Position numbers and translations under genes: made by a program. This document shows positions 28,042 through 36,682 of a DNA stretch of 64,000 nt, piece by piece (positions within the stretch are counted from its first letter, which is position 1; the number at the start of each line of letters is the position of its first letter). This DNA is from Anaerolineales bacterium. Lineage in GTDB: Bacteria > Chloroflexota > Anaerolineae > Anaerolineales > Villigracilaceae. The notes beneath the pieces are model-generated. The model saw only the letters and a program-made list of their open reading frames with translations. It did not search any database and had not been told where the DNA came from. The DNA is taken from positions 1,426,001 through 1,490,000 of the forward strand of contig CP129480.1 of NCBI GenBank assembly GCA_030583885.1. The letters are read 5' to 3'.

Positions 28042-28986
28042 TCATCTCTTCGGGTTTTGAAGCAGGGTTAAAGCGTTCTCAGGCATCAGGACTTTGAGGG
28101 CGCGGTGCCGGATGCTGATCTCAGCCTTGTTGCCGCCAAGGACGGGGTCGCCGTCCACTTGTAAGGAAAAGTTGGCGTCCGATTCGATGCGCGCGCTGCG
28201 GAAGCGCAGACGCCGCGCATGTTCGGAGGTCAGGTGGCGGCCCGATACCAGATCAAAGAAGTGGCGGAAGGTATCCGCAAGGCTCTCCCCGCTCAGAAGC
28301 CACATATCCATTTCACCGTCATCAAGCAGGGCATCCGGCGAGATGACCGACATGCCGCCCGCATAGTGGCGGATGTTGGTGGCGACGGCCACCAGATAAT
28401 GCCCTTCCACCAGTTCGCCGTCGGCATACACGCGCAGGTCCAGCCCGTGCCAGAAGGATGCCTCCCAGACCGTGGTGGCAAAGAAATGCGGGACGGAGAG
28501 ATGTTTGAAGAGGCGGTGACGCGGTTCTATTTTTCGGATGGTCTCCGCGTCCAGGCCGATGCCCGCCCACAATAAGAAGGGACGTTCGTTGCACATGCCC
28601 ACATCCACGTATTGCGGCTCGACGTTCGCCAGCAATCTGGCGTTCTCGCGCAAATTCCACCATTGGAACCAGCTGAAGGGTTTTTGTCCCTGTTCGATGG
28701 CCCATACGTTGGTGGTACCTGCGGGCAGGACCGCCAGCGCCGTCCCGGTGTCCACCAGCCCGCTCGCCACCTGGCCGACCGTCCCGTCGCCGCCGATGGC
28801 GAAGACGGCGTCATATTTTTCATTGGCGGCCTGATGCGCGGTCTGCGTGGCGTGCGTGCCGCTTAACGTCTCGGCGATGTCCACGCTCCAGCCTGCGGCG
28901 CGCAGGGGTTTGATGATGCCGCGCACGAAACGCCCGACGGGATAGCGCCCCGCGGTGGGGTTGTAAAGTAAAAGTCCCTTTCGCAT
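28042..28986 (-). CDS. Diacylglycerol/sphingosine kinase-like protein (DAGK catalytic domain)
   Basis: 314 residues from ATG 28986. KGLLLYNPTAGRYP, the nucleotide loop FAIGGDGTVGQVASGL and LAVLPAGTTNVWA are the DAGK_cat signatures, and a C-terminal beta-domain follows (ISPDALLDDGEMDMWLL, FSLQVDGDPVLGG). Enzymes of this fold phosphorylate diacylglycerol or related lipids with ATP. Substrate not determinable here. Confidence 0.88.
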   Translation of the reverse strand: MRKGLLLYNPTAGRYPVGRFVRGIIKPLRAAGWSVDIAETLSGTHATQTAHQAANEKYDAVFAIGGDGTVGQVASGLVDTGTALAVLPAGTTNVWAIEQGQKPFSWFQWWNLRENARLLANVEPQYVDVGMCNERPFLLWAGIGLDAETIRKIEPRHRLFKHLSVPHFFATTVWEASFWHGLDLRVYADGELVEGHYLVAVATNIRHYAGGMSVISPDALLDDGEMDMWLLSGESLADTFRHFFDLVSGRHLTSEHARRLRFRSARIESDANFSLQVDGDPVLGGNKAEISIRHRALKVLMPENALTLLQNPKR

Positions 28987-29132
28987 GGGGGCATTATAAC
29001 CGCGGGCATTCCATAACCCCATGCAATTTTGGGGTTTTCCGGCGTGAACCTGCGGAATTCCCAACCTTAAAAAATCGTATCCTACTTGAATTGCCGTGGT
29101 CTTGTCTGTACAATGGAACCAACAGGTGCGGC

Positions 29133-31574
29133 ATGCTGCGGTTCCGGAAAAGCCATCTTCTTGTCATACTGATCATTCTATTACTTGGATTTTCCACGCC
29201 TGTCCTCGCGGACTACCTGGGACCGGATAGAACCGTCACCACCGCTGTGGAGGAGTGCAAGGTGGTCTTGTGGGAATGCATGTATGTGGCGGCCAGGGGG
29301 GATTACCGCTACCACCGCGTGGACGACTGGTCATGCAGTAACGAGAGCAAGCCCTGGCAGGCGTATGCAAACTACCCGGGAGATTGCGAGTCATGGAATG
29401 ACGGCCGCACCCAATGGGGACAGGAATACAGCGTACGCTACACGACCCTCACGCATCCCGAAGCGACGATTACCGGCACATTACAAAACTGCACCCTGCA
29501 AAACGGCTGGTGCGTGACAGCTCCTCAACTTGAACTAACAGCCAACGAGCCGCTATCAGGGCATCAGATTTTATTGATCGAAGGCGCACGCAATACCGAA
29601 ATCTTTGCTTGCCCAGAATTTCAAACCAGTTGTCAAGTTCCACTGCTGGAAGGCGAAAACAACTTTGAATATTGGGCGCTCTCCTCCTGGGGTGACAGTT
29701 CGCGGATGGGAAGCCTCAGCGCCCAAGTGGACACGATATCTCCGGATATCGATCTGCAAATCAACGGCTCGAGCGGGACGAATGGCTGGCACACGACCCG
29801 AACCAGCCTCACCGCTGCGGCCACGGATGCGACCTCCGGGCTGGCATCCTTTGAAGTGAGCGCCGACGGCGGCGCATGGACGGCATACAGCGCGCCGTTA
29901 TCCTTCACCGACGGCGTGTATAGGTATCAATTCAAAGCCGTGGACAACGCCGGCAATATCAATGAAACACCAGTGCTGGCGCTGAAGGTGGACAGCATTC
30001 CGCCGGCCATTGCGCTGACGGATGAACTGGACCTGGGCGAACCGTTCAACTACAGCCTGCAGGATGACGGCAGCGGGTTGTACCTGGTGCGCATCGTGAT
30101 CGAGGACGAGAAGGAACGCTTCCCGAAGGTGGTCTGGGAGGAGCGCGTTACAGGGAACAAGTTCAAGGAGGAATTCATATGGGATGGCAGGTGGAAGGAC
30201 GGCAGTTCTGCGCCGGTAGGCGAGTACCTGATCACGGTCAAGGCGGGAGACGCGGCGGGCAACGAAAGCATCCGCAGCGGGATCGTAACGGTCAACCCGC
30301 TGAGTTATTTTCAACCCATCCCCGCGTTTACTCCTCCCCTTTCTCAGGGGGAAGGGCTGGAGGGGAGCGCTGGAGGAGAGGGCAATTCCGAGCCGTCCGT
30401 TGGCGGGGGTGTCGCTTCAAGTACCAGCACCCAAAGCCTTAGTTTCGCCGGCCATGCGGGGGCTGGCGCTGTCGCGGCCGCGGCCAGCACAAACGTGCTG
30501 TGGGGCGCAATGGCGGCGGCGGTGATCGGTTATGCAACCGCATTGGCATTGGAACAGCAGAAGAAACGCAAGGATGAAGAAGCGGCACAGATCGCGCAGG
30601 TGAGGGCGGAAGTAGAGGCCAGGAACGCAGCCATTGAAGCCAACCGCATTGCGATGCGCGAGCAGTGGAAGATCCGCAGCTGGCTGGAGGGACAGGCGAT
30701 CTTGAAGGCGCAGCTGGAATATTTGCAGGACCAGAAAGCGTCGCCTGATGAGATCGAGGAGTTGCAGAAAACGGCCGCCACACAGGGCTTTGGTGCGGCG
30801 ATAGCGAAAGCAATCACGTTGGGACAAGAGCTGGCGGTACAGCAGCAGGCGGAACAGGCCAAACAAGATGCGCTGCAGGATTTCCTGGCGCAGGAGCGGG
30901 ACACGTCCGCAGCGGAGGCCTGGCTGGCGGAGCAGCAGGCGCAGGAACTGCAGGCCGGATTGATGGCGTATTATCTGGGCCGGAAGGAGGGCGAGGCGAT
31001 ATCCAATATCGAAGTTCGGGAACCAGGACAAATTCAACCTTTCATTCCATGGTTGGCGCCATTAACTCTCGAGCATGATGTGGAAATCCCTTTGATAAAG
31101 AACATGTTTGTGAGTTCCAATTTTGTGGATATTGGATATACTCTTGGTGTTGAAGCCCAGACTTTATCGAATTTGCCAATGCATTTGGGCAATAAAGGGA
31201 TATTGCTACATGTAGGCCCAATTGAGCTGGCCACGGGTTGGGATGATAATTCAATTGGGTTAGGAATTTCATTTCCAGCGCCTTTTCAAAAGCCGTCTTC
31301 TGCAGTGATTACATCCATGGCCTCTGCGGAACTTACTTGGGCAGGCTGGAATTCAAGTTTCCGATATACAGCAGATCAGGTTGTGACAACCAGTCAAGAC
31401 AACGCCCAAGAGACCTCGCAAAGTATCTCTGAGGGATTGTATTTGGAGTGGAAGCCTGTAAAGGTGGCGCTGGCAGCTACAGTGTTTTCTGTTGTGCTTG
31501 GATTGGTTGTGATTTATGTATCCACTACTGGCGATGTAAATGTTATTAACCGTTTCCCCTCTTTTCAACCGTAG
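29133..31574 (+). CDS. Polymorphic-toxin-like surface protein with AT-rich variable C-terminus
   Basis: 813 residues from ATG 29133, which gives a clean signal peptide (ends PVLADYLG). The exported part has a Cys-rich N-domain, Ig-like repeats (HTTRTSLTAAATDATSGLASF; KAVDNAGNINETP; a FlgD-like SAPVGEYLITVKAGDAAGN), a Gly/Ser linker, one membrane helix (about 460-485: WGAMAAAVIGYATALALEQQ) and a long Glu/Gln/Ala coiled coil ending QAGLMAYYLGRKEGE. After that point base composition turns AT-rich and the last 185 residues are unrelated, with a terminal helix (VALAATVFSVVLGLVVIYV). The coiled-coil end recurs at 32491, so the break after GRKEGE looks like a module junction. Toxin activity is inferred, not shown. 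Confidence 0.65.
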   Translation: MLRFRKSHLLVILIILLLGFSTPVLADYLGPDRTVTTAVEECKVVLWECMYVAARGDYRYHRVDDWSCSNESKPWQAYANYPGDCESWNDGRTQWGQEYSVRYTTLTHPEATITGTLQNCTLQNGWCVTAPQLELTANEPLSGHQILLIEGARNTEIFACPEFQTSCQVPLLEGENNFEYWALSSWGDSSRMGSLSAQVDTISPDIDLQINGSSGTNGWHTTRTSLTAAATDATSGLASFEVSADGGAWTAYSAPLSFTDGVYRYQFKAVDNAGNINETPVLALKVDSIPPAIALTDELDLGEPFNYSLQDDGSGLYLVRIVIEDEKERFPKVVWEERVTGNKFKEEFIWDGRWKDGSSAPVGEYLITVKAGDAAGNESIRSGIVTVNPLSYFQPIPAFTPPLSQGEGLEGSAGGEGNSEPSVGGGVASSTSTQSLSFAGHAGAGAVAAAASTNVLWGAMAAAVIGYATALALEQQKKRKDEEAAQIAQVRAEVEARNAAIEANRIAMREQWKIRSWLEGQAILKAQLEYLQDQKASPDEIEELQKTAATQGFGAAIAKAITLGQELAVQQQAEQAKQDALQDFLAQERDTSAAEAWLAEQQAQELQAGLMAYYLGRKEGEAISNIEVREPGQIQPFIPWLAPLTLEHDVEIPLIKNMFVSSNFVDIGYTLGVEAQTLSNLPMHLGNKGILLHVGPIELATGWDDNSIGLGISFPAPFQKPSSAVITSMASAELTWAGWNSSFRYTADQVVTTSQDNAQETSQSISEGLYLEWKPVKVALAATVFSVVLGLVVIYVSTTGDVNVINRFPSFQP

Positions 31575-31586
31575 AAGGAATCTACA

Positions 31587-32390
31587 ATGAGCGATGTGAT
31601 AATTTCAATTTATAAAAAACTTTGGAATTTAGAGGTCGAATTTGCGCAGAAAATTGCGGGTGATAGTTCGATATTGCCAAGTTTACGTGCAATGGCAGAC
31701 TATATTCTCTATAATTACGAAAAAACACGGCAAGCCTATTTGATGCATAACAATAGTGAAAATGAAATAGATAATATGCTTTGGCAGGAGGTGTACATTC
31801 TACTGCTTGAGCAAGGTTTTGTTAATAGTGGCGACGGAGAAAAAATAAAACAAATAGCTCATAACATAGTGTCCACATACAATTGGACCGTGGTTTCTCG
31901 GCTGTACATAGCTAATATTCATGAAGCAGGAGGATTTTACTCGGAAGCGCTTGACAATTATCAAGCTGTGCTGGTGTCAAGCCCATTAAATTTTGTCGCA
32001 TTGGTTGGGTCTGTGAGAAATTATCTTTATAAAAAGGACCACCTCAGGGCGCGCCTGGCGTTAAAGGATATAAATAAACATCGTGTGGTATCCAGATTAA
32101 GGGATTCGGTCAAAGTGAAGTGGCGAATTGTGCTGTCACTTTACTGGCTGGAAAGCGTTCGTGTTCAAGCAGGTATCTTGGTTGCGGCACTTGCCTATTT
32201 CGCAGGCTTTTTTCTGCCAGAAATATGGTACATTCCTACGGCAATAGCGGTGGGCTGCGTGGCATTATTTGTTTTTTTCTTGTTATGGAAAAAGATAAAA
32301 GCATTTATCTTATTAAGATTTGCTTCTATTATTTTTGTTGTTTGGCTTATTGCATATGGCACAAGAAGTTTTTTCATGAATGTTTTATGA
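31587..32390 (+). CDS. Helical membrane protein, possible immunity partner
   Basis: 267 residues, AT-rich, starting 12 bases after the toxin-like gene. The first 185 residues are helical and TPR-like (SRLYIANIHEAGGFYSEALDNYQAVL); three membrane helices follow to the C-terminus. A membrane immunity protein would suit a toxin module ending in a hydrophobic helix, but this rests on position only. Family not recognised. Confidence 0.5.
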   Translation: MSDVIISIYKKLWNLEVEFAQKIAGDSSILPSLRAMADYILYNYEKTRQAYLMHNNSENEIDNMLWQEVYILLLEQGFVNSGDGEKIKQIAHNIVSTYNWTVVSRLYIANIHEAGGFYSEALDNYQAVLVSSPLNFVALVGSVRNYLYKKDHLRARLALKDINKHRVVSRLRDSVKVKWRIVLSLYWLESVRVQAGILVAALAYFAGFFLPEIWYIPTAIAVGCVALFVFFLLWKKIKAFILLRFASIIFVVWLIAYGTRSFFMNVL

Positions 32391-32490
32391 CATTAGCATC
32401 ATGGCGTAAGGCTAGGGGTAAAACAAGCCAGTTTAGCGAATTTCATTTTGCCGCTTTCCGGCGGCGAACGGAGCCTGACCGCCATCGCGC
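32391..32490. other. Spacer before orphan module
   Basis: No gene supported; ends where similarity to the coiled-coil end of the 29133 protein begins. Confidence 0.4.
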
Positions 32491-32914
32491 GGGACAACAG
32501 CTGGCGGCGTAGCAACAGGCGCTCGCGGACTTTCTGGCGCAGGAGAAGGATAACAGTGAGGCGGAGCAGCAGGCGCAGGAACTGCAGGCCGGATTGATGG
32601 CGTATTACTTGGGAAGAAAAGAAGGCGAGAGGGTACATACAACAACCGCACCTGCCAATTGGTGGGCAAGCTGGGGTCAAACGGTAACTACTACGATTGC
32701 CGACTTTTTTAGCGGCGTGGTATATCAAGCTTTTGTTAAAAACAATCTCGACCCGGTGATGATGATTGCCCCCGTGCCTAAAAATGTAAAGGTTGGATGG
32801 TATCAAAGTTGGGAACAGTTGGAAATTGATTCCACGCCCTTTACTTTTGGGCGAATTGTTGGAGGATTTCAAATTTATGTACCAGATACATCAACACTAA
32901 TAAAACAACCATAA
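32491..32914 (+). pseudogene. Orphan C-terminal toxin-like module with leftover coiled-coil end
   Basis: Reads GQQLAA, then an in-frame TAG, then QQALADFLAQEKDNSEAEQQ and AQELQAGLMAYYLGRKEGE, which repeats the end of the 29133 protein's coiled coil nearly word for word. A new C-terminus follows (RVHTTTAPANWWASWGQTV ... to KQP). There is no signal peptide or upstream domain, so it cannot be exported alone; TTG/ATG at 32594-32597 could start an internal product. It looks like a displaced or silent tip module that could be joined to the full gene by recombination in the shared coiled-coil sequence. Confidence 0.7.
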
Positions 32915-32926
32915 GGAATATATTTT

Positions 32927-33250
32927 ATGGAAGAGCTAAGAACAGAAATGCAATCTATAACAAACGCAGCTTTATCTCTTAAGCGTCGTGTAAAAGAAGA
33001 ATATCGTGTCAAAGGCATCAAAATAGATTCTCGAGGTATGTTAAACTTACTTGAATCAATAACAGAAGATTTGAGTAAAGAAAAAATCAGTAAAAAAAGA
33101 CTAGAGAGCCATGCTTTTGGTATTTTTAGAATTATTACAGATGGCTGGATATTTGAAAAAACTGAAGTGGGGCAAGACCTAATGAAATTTAGATTAGAAC
33201 TTCGTAAATTTGCATCAAGGTTGCAAGATATTAATAAGCCTGAAAATTAA
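32927..33250 (+). CDS. Small helical protein, likely immunity gene of orphan module
   Basis: 107 residues, highly charged and helical (NAALSLKRRVKEEYRVKGIK; LESITEDLSKEKISKKRLES), no membrane segment. Starts 12 bases after the orphan module with AAGGAA upstream. AT-rich like the module. The immunity role is inferred from the toxin-immunity order seen in polymorphic toxin loci. Confidence 0.5.
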   Translation: MEELRTEMQSITNAALSLKRRVKEEYRVKGIKIDSRGMLNLLESITEDLSKEKISKKRLESHAFGIFRIITDGWIFEKTEVGQDLMKFRLELRKFASRLQDINKPEN

Positions 33251-33281
33251 CTAGCGACCTGACACTTTAACAAAAGAATAG

Positions 33282-33935
33282 TTGATCGGCAAACATGGAA
33301 GCGATATCCTCCCGCTTTTACTTAAATACGGTGACGATGCAGTGGATATTATCCGTACCCATGGGGATGAGGGTATATTGCTTCTTACACTGTATGGCGA
33401 TAATGCTGTGGACTTTATGAAACGTGCTCAAACCTTCGGTGTTGACCCGACTGGAGTCTTGGGTGATCCACCACTTCCAGGTCAATCACTCAATAGCTGG
33501 TTATTGGGAATTTCAAATTCAAATAATCCGGTAAACAAACCTCTTGCATTAAGTCTTTCGGATAGCCAGATAAATAGTTTGGCTAATTTGAGTGTTCATC
33601 GAGGCGAAACTAATGAGTTTGTACTCGGTTATTATGACCCAGATAAGATTAGCGGTTATATTGAACTTGCAAACGACAGAAATGCCAGTTATTTTTCCGT
33701 GGATAATTCTTTGTATTCTGAAACAGGCTTTTCCAGCGATGCAGGTGATTTTTGGTTGGTTAATCAACAAGCTATTACGAATGCGGTTGACGATAGGAAT
33801 GTTTTTGTATTAAATGTGAAATATGACGAGATAGATACGTCAAAATCTACTTGGGCAGAAGTACAACTTATTCTTAGTCCAGGTATAGATGGTGGATTTG
33901 ATATGCTTGTTCCGATTGAGCTATTTACACCTTAG
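33282..33935 (+). CDS. Second orphan toxin-like module
   Basis: 217 residues with no ATG near the start (TTG 33282) and no export signal. It begins abruptly in a repeat of the kind seen before toxin tips: KHGSDILPLLLKYGDDAVDI, then RTHGDEGILLLTLYGDNAVD. After a Pro-rich hinge (DPPLPGQSLNSWL) comes a compact domain (LSVHRGETNEF ... NASYFSVD ... FWLVNQQAITNAVDDRNVFVLNV ... EVQLI). The repeat differs from the coiled coil of the 29133 gene, so this tip came from another toxin lineage. Activity not assigned. Confidence 0.6.
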   Translation: MIGKHGSDILPLLLKYGDDAVDIIRTHGDEGILLLTLYGDNAVDFMKRAQTFGVDPTGVLGDPPLPGQSLNSWLLGISNSNNPVNKPLALSLSDSQINSLANLSVHRGETNEFVLGYYDPDKISGYIELANDRNASYFSVDNSLYSETGFSSDAGDFWLVNQQAITNAVDDRNVFVLNVKYDEIDTSKSTWAEVQLILSPGIDGGFDMLVPIELFTP

Positions 33936-33946
33936 GAGGATACTCT

Positions 33947-34111
33947 ATGGATAAGACATTTGTAGAAATGGTTAAAGTGTATTTTGAGTCCCTGATGAGG
34001 GATTATGGTTTTGAAATACTGAGTGCGGTCGAGTCTCCTAGGAATTATTTATGGGAGGGCAGGGTGGTTTATGCTACAAAAGCGACATCAGCCGTGATCG
34101 AGTCATCATAG
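33947..34111 (+). pseudogene. Truncated immunity-like gene
   Basis: An AGGAGGA ribosome site and ATG 33947 lead into MDKTFVEMVKVYFESLMRD and on to YLWEGRVVYATKATS, then a stop after 54 codons. From about 34083 the DNA belongs to the convergent gene on the - strand, so the end of this gene has been lost. The order (module, then ATG 12 bases on) matches the other toxin-immunity pairs. Confidence 0.55.
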
Positions 34112-34339
34112 GTCATACCGAAAAGGGCGTAATAATCGAAACTTACCAGAAGCAACGAGTTCGAATAATTCTGAAACACCACCTGGATTTCCTTTTCTGT
34201 GTTTATGAAGAAATGCTTGGTAAGTACCTTCGCCAAGTCCAGGGCAAGCATGGCGAAATTCATCTTGTCCAAATGGTTCTTTCAATTGCCCACTTTTGAC
34301 GGCTTGAACTAAAGCAGAATAAACTTTGTGATTTGCCAT
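34106..34339 (-). CDS. Small protein, cargo 5 of the hsdS-tail array
   Basis: 77 residues (MANHKVYSALVQAVKSGQLK ... FRLLRPFRYDL), basic, with a likely helix-turn-helix-like N-terminal half (KEPFGQDEFRHACPGLGEGTY). It appears full length. The start is one base after the TAA of an hsdS-tail frame (TAA-G-ATG). I have a weak impression that such proteins occur beside type I restriction genes, but cannot name a family. Confidence 0.6.
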   Translation of the reverse strand: MANHKVYSALVQAVKSGQLKEPFGQDEFRHACPGLGEGTYQAFLHKHRKGNPGGVSELFELVASGKFRLLRPFRYDL

Positions 34340-34340
34340 C

Positions 34341-34469
34341 TTACAACTCTCCTTTGAATGCTTTATCTAAAACACTCGGTAGCAACGCATCCAATTCCTC
34401 CCCCGTAGCGGACTGTAATATCACCCCCTTGTGGGGCTCCCGCAGCGCGTCAACCTTTGCCATCAGCAT
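34341..34469 (-). CDS. HsdS C-terminal fragment, copy 5
   Basis: 42 codons: a short lead (MLMAKVDALREPHKGVILQ) and then QSATGEELDALLPSVLDKAF, ending KGEL. This is the last helix of HsdS and has no DNA-recognition domain. It starts one base after the TAG of the DUF6398-like gene and stops one base before the ATG of the 77-residue gene, so all three are coupled. Confidence 0.75.
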   Translation of the reverse strand: MLMAKVDALREPHKGVILQSATGEELDALLPSVLDKAFKGEL

Positions 34470-34470
34470 C

Positions 34471-35007
34471 CTATTGTTCCTCTGCGTCAGATATATCATC
34501 CCGATTCGCAGGGATGTATGGTATTAACCCCTTTTCAAACGCAATCTCTTGTACTTCGCGCGGCATACTACGAATATCCACCATATAGCCATTGACTTTC
34601 AGTATCCAAATCATGGGGTTGTTATCCACGCGGCTGGGCAATGTCCAATCGGGGTGCATTTGGAAAATATCGAGCATGTCGCGGATTTTTTGCGCCCGCC
34701 CGCTGGCAGTCTGCTGGGAGACTCCAATTTTTTTGCAGAGTTCATCGGCGCGCATGTGCGGGGTCTGAGATTTATCAAACAGAAAATTGACCTGACCAAG
34801 TGTGTACAAAATACCAGCAGCCCATGAGTTAGCACGTCCATTAACTAAAGGAGACGGGCGCTTGCGCGCCAGAGTCGCCGCCATCTTGCGTGCCATCTCT
34901 GCATATTCCTCATTGAGATATTCCTTGCAAAATGCGTTGTTGATGGAAGTGATTTCATCATACAATGCCTGCATGGATTCTGGGACTTTCAGAGAGTTGG
35001 TTTTCAT
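34471..35007 (-). CDS. DUF6398-like protein, cargo 4
   Basis: 178 residues. An N-terminal helical part (NAFCKEYLNEEYAEMARKMAA), then RANSWAAGILYTLGQVNFLFD, then a helix-turn-helix segment (DELCKKIGVSQQTASGRAQKI), and a small alpha/beta end (DNNPMIWILKVNGYMVDIRS). This matches what I recall of DUF6398 proteins; role unknown, DNA binding possible. Its ATG overlaps the stop of hsdS-tail copy 4 (ATGA). Confidence 0.65.
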   Translation of the reverse strand: MKTNSLKVPESMQALYDEITSINNAFCKEYLNEEYAEMARKMAATLARKRPSPLVNGRANSWAAGILYTLGQVNFLFDKSQTPHMRADELCKKIGVSQQTASGRAQKIRDMLDIFQMHPDWTLPSRVDNNPMIWILKVNGYMVDIRSMPREVQEIAFEKGLIPYIPANRDDISDAEEQ

Positions 35008-35171
35008 AATTCACCTTTGAATGCTTTATCTAAAACACTCGGCATCAGCGCGGACAATTCCTCCCCCGTAGCGGACTGTAACTCCCGCAGCGATGCCAGT
35101 CGCGCTTCGACGCTATCGAGATACGCCACGATACGCCGCTGTTCGTCGAGCAAGTGTTGGGAATTTTTCAT
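35004..35171 (-). CDS. HsdS C-terminal fragment, copy 4
   Basis: 55 codons from ATG 35171: MKNSQHLLDEQRRIVAYLDS, VEARLASLRELQSATGEELS, ALMPSVLDKAFKGEL. Same as the end of the HsdS at 39154 with a handful of changes, and lacking the SHKGMI insertion of copies 2 and 3. Frame intact. Confidence 0.8.
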   Translation of the reverse strand: MKNSQHLLDEQRRIVAYLDSVEARLASLRELQSATGEELSALMPSVLDKAFKGEL

Positions 35172-35175
35172 GACA

Positions 35176-35643
35176 TTACTTCTTTTTTCGGGTGTCAGGC
35201 TTGGATTCAAACTTTCTTAAATCATCAATATATTCTTTTGGCAAATCACATTCATCAGCACCTTCAATAATTAGCTCCAAATACCAATCGTAGGGCTTTA
35301 AATTATCATCTGTTTTTGAAGAGATATATGTAAACGCGTCTGTTGAATTTCCGTCCTCGTCAATAACTGTAATATCTTGTTTATAGTATCCTCCCTCAGC
35401 ACGATCAAGGTTCTGAATTTCTCTTTCGTTAATTTCAAATAATACTCCCCAAACCGAATTTGACGGAGAAACAATAATATTTCCTTTTCCAGAGCCGTCA
35501 GTGCTAATCTTATTAAACACCAGTTTTTTGTCTAGCATCTTCGCTCGACCTATTTTTCTTGCCGAAGGAGCTCGCTCATCGGCTGTAATTCTGTCAATTT
35601 TCATATTTGAACCATAAGCAAAATAAGGCTTACTCCTTTGCAT
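35176..35643 (-). CDS. Gamma-glutamylcyclotransferase-like protein, cargo 3
   Basis: 155 residues. PYFAYGSNMKIDRI is the phosphate-loop-like signature of the GGCT/AIG2 fold, KLVFNKISTDGSGKGNIIVSP is the second strand pair, and VWGVLFEINEREIQNLDRAEGGYY carries the catalytic Glu position of the family. C-terminal part is a helix with KPDTRKKK. Enzymes of the fold cyclise gamma-glutamyl amines. Here, beside a restriction system, another small-molecule role is possible. ATG 35643 overlaps the TGA of hsdS-tail copy 3 (TGATG). Confidence 0.8.
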   Translation of the reverse strand: MQRSKPYFAYGSNMKIDRITADERAPSARKIGRAKMLDKKLVFNKISTDGSGKGNIIVSPSNSVWGVLFEINEREIQNLDRAEGGYYKQDITVIDEDGNSTDAFTYISSKTDDNLKPYDWYLELIIEGADECDLPKEYIDDLRKFESKPDTRKKK

Positions 35644-35815
35644 CACAACTCTCCATTAAACACCCTATCCAGCATGGACGGTAACAACACGCCCAATTCC
35701 TCCCCCGTCTGGGATGCAACTCCCGCAGCGATATCATCCCCTTGTGGGACGCCAGCCACGCTTGATCGCTATCGAGATGCGCCACTGTGTACCTTATCTC
35801 CTTTTTTATCGACAT
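35643..35815 (-). pseudogene. HsdS C-terminal fragment, copy 3 (frameshifted)
   Basis: Starts MSIKKEIRYTVAHLDSDQAW, then LASHKGMISLREL; a one-base deletion near 35709-35716 relative to the other copies shifts the frame. The other frame continues SQTGEELGVLLPSMLDRVFN and ends GEL at the TGA overlapping cargo 3. Its total of 173 bases is not a multiple of three. The only copy with a broken frame. Confidence 0.7.
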
Positions 35816-35826
35816 AATCTTATCCT

Positions 35827-36681
35827 TTATTTGGTAAACAAATATTCTATAGTTGGGAATAAACCCACAGGTATTTTTTTAGAGCACTTACTTTCAAGCG
35901 AAATCGGTTGTTTGATATTAACCTGAATAAGGTTGGGCGAGTCAATTACATAAACCTGTAATGGTTTACAGGTGGCAGGGTCAATGTCGTCGAATACGTA
36001 ATACTTATTTTCATTGAAAGTCAACATTTGATAGTCTTTATATAAACGAAAACTTTGGTTGCTTGCATCTTCGTTGAGAAGGTGCAATGGTGATATTGAA
36101 ACCAAATCAATCTGAGCGGAATTATTCACGACATTTATTAGTCCTGAAAGTTCGCCCCATTTGTACACAAAGTAAAGCGTGCTATCAATAATTAAAGTTG
36201 ACAGTATTACGATAATGGAGATCAGGATATTGACTAGCCATTGCTTTGTTTGTTTGCTGAAACCAGTACGAAAAGGCGTAGAATTCTTTTTCTCAAAGCT
36301 GTTTCCAAGCCATTCCACAATATGCTTGATTTGCGGAGTAGCCCAGTCTTGAAGTGCAGAAAAAATTACACCAATTAATGCAGCACTTCCAAGAATAATA
36401 GCTGGGTAAATAAGCATTGGAAGCCATGCTACCTCTCCATATTCTGAAACTGAAAAATTAACCTGATAATTTGGGATGTTCATTGCCTCAAAATAGCCGC
36501 TGGCAAACCGTCGACCCGCTAGATAAAGTAAAGCTACAAAAATACTAGCACTTGCTGTTGCCAAACCTATTATTTCACGCACAGATTCGAGCGGGCGTTT
36601 GCCTTCTGATTGCGATAATTGCTGTTTCATATAAACATGAATGCTTCTTTGGCGTGCTTGGTTTAGCGATTTCTTGTTCAC
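35827..36681 (-). CDS. Membrane protein, cargo 2
   Basis: 284 residues from GTG 36681, one base after the TAG of hsdS-tail copy 2. Three or four helices: 38-57 (IIGLATASASIFVALLYLAG), 88-112 (LPMLIYPAIILGSAALIGVI) and 148-170 (LVNILISIIVILSTLIIDS). The rest is a soluble C-terminal domain with strands (YKDYQMLTFNENKYYVFDDI; LIQVNIKQPISLESKCS). AT-rich. No catalytic motif recognised. A membrane effector of a defence system is conceivable, by position only. Confidence 0.6.
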   Translation of the reverse strand: MNKKSLNQARQRSIHVYMKQQLSQSEGKRPLESVREIIGLATASASIFVALLYLAGRRFASGYFEAMNIPNYQVNFSVSEYGEVAWLPMLIYPAIILGSAALIGVIFSALQDWATPQIKHIVEWLGNSFEKKNSTPFRTGFSKQTKQWLVNILISIIVILSTLIIDSTLYFVYKWGELSGLINVVNNSAQIDLVSISPLHLLNEDASNQSFRLYKDYQMLTFNENKYYVFDDIDPATCKPLQVYVIDSPNLIQVNIKQPISLESKCSKKIPVGLFPTIEYLFTK

Positions 36682-36682
36682 C

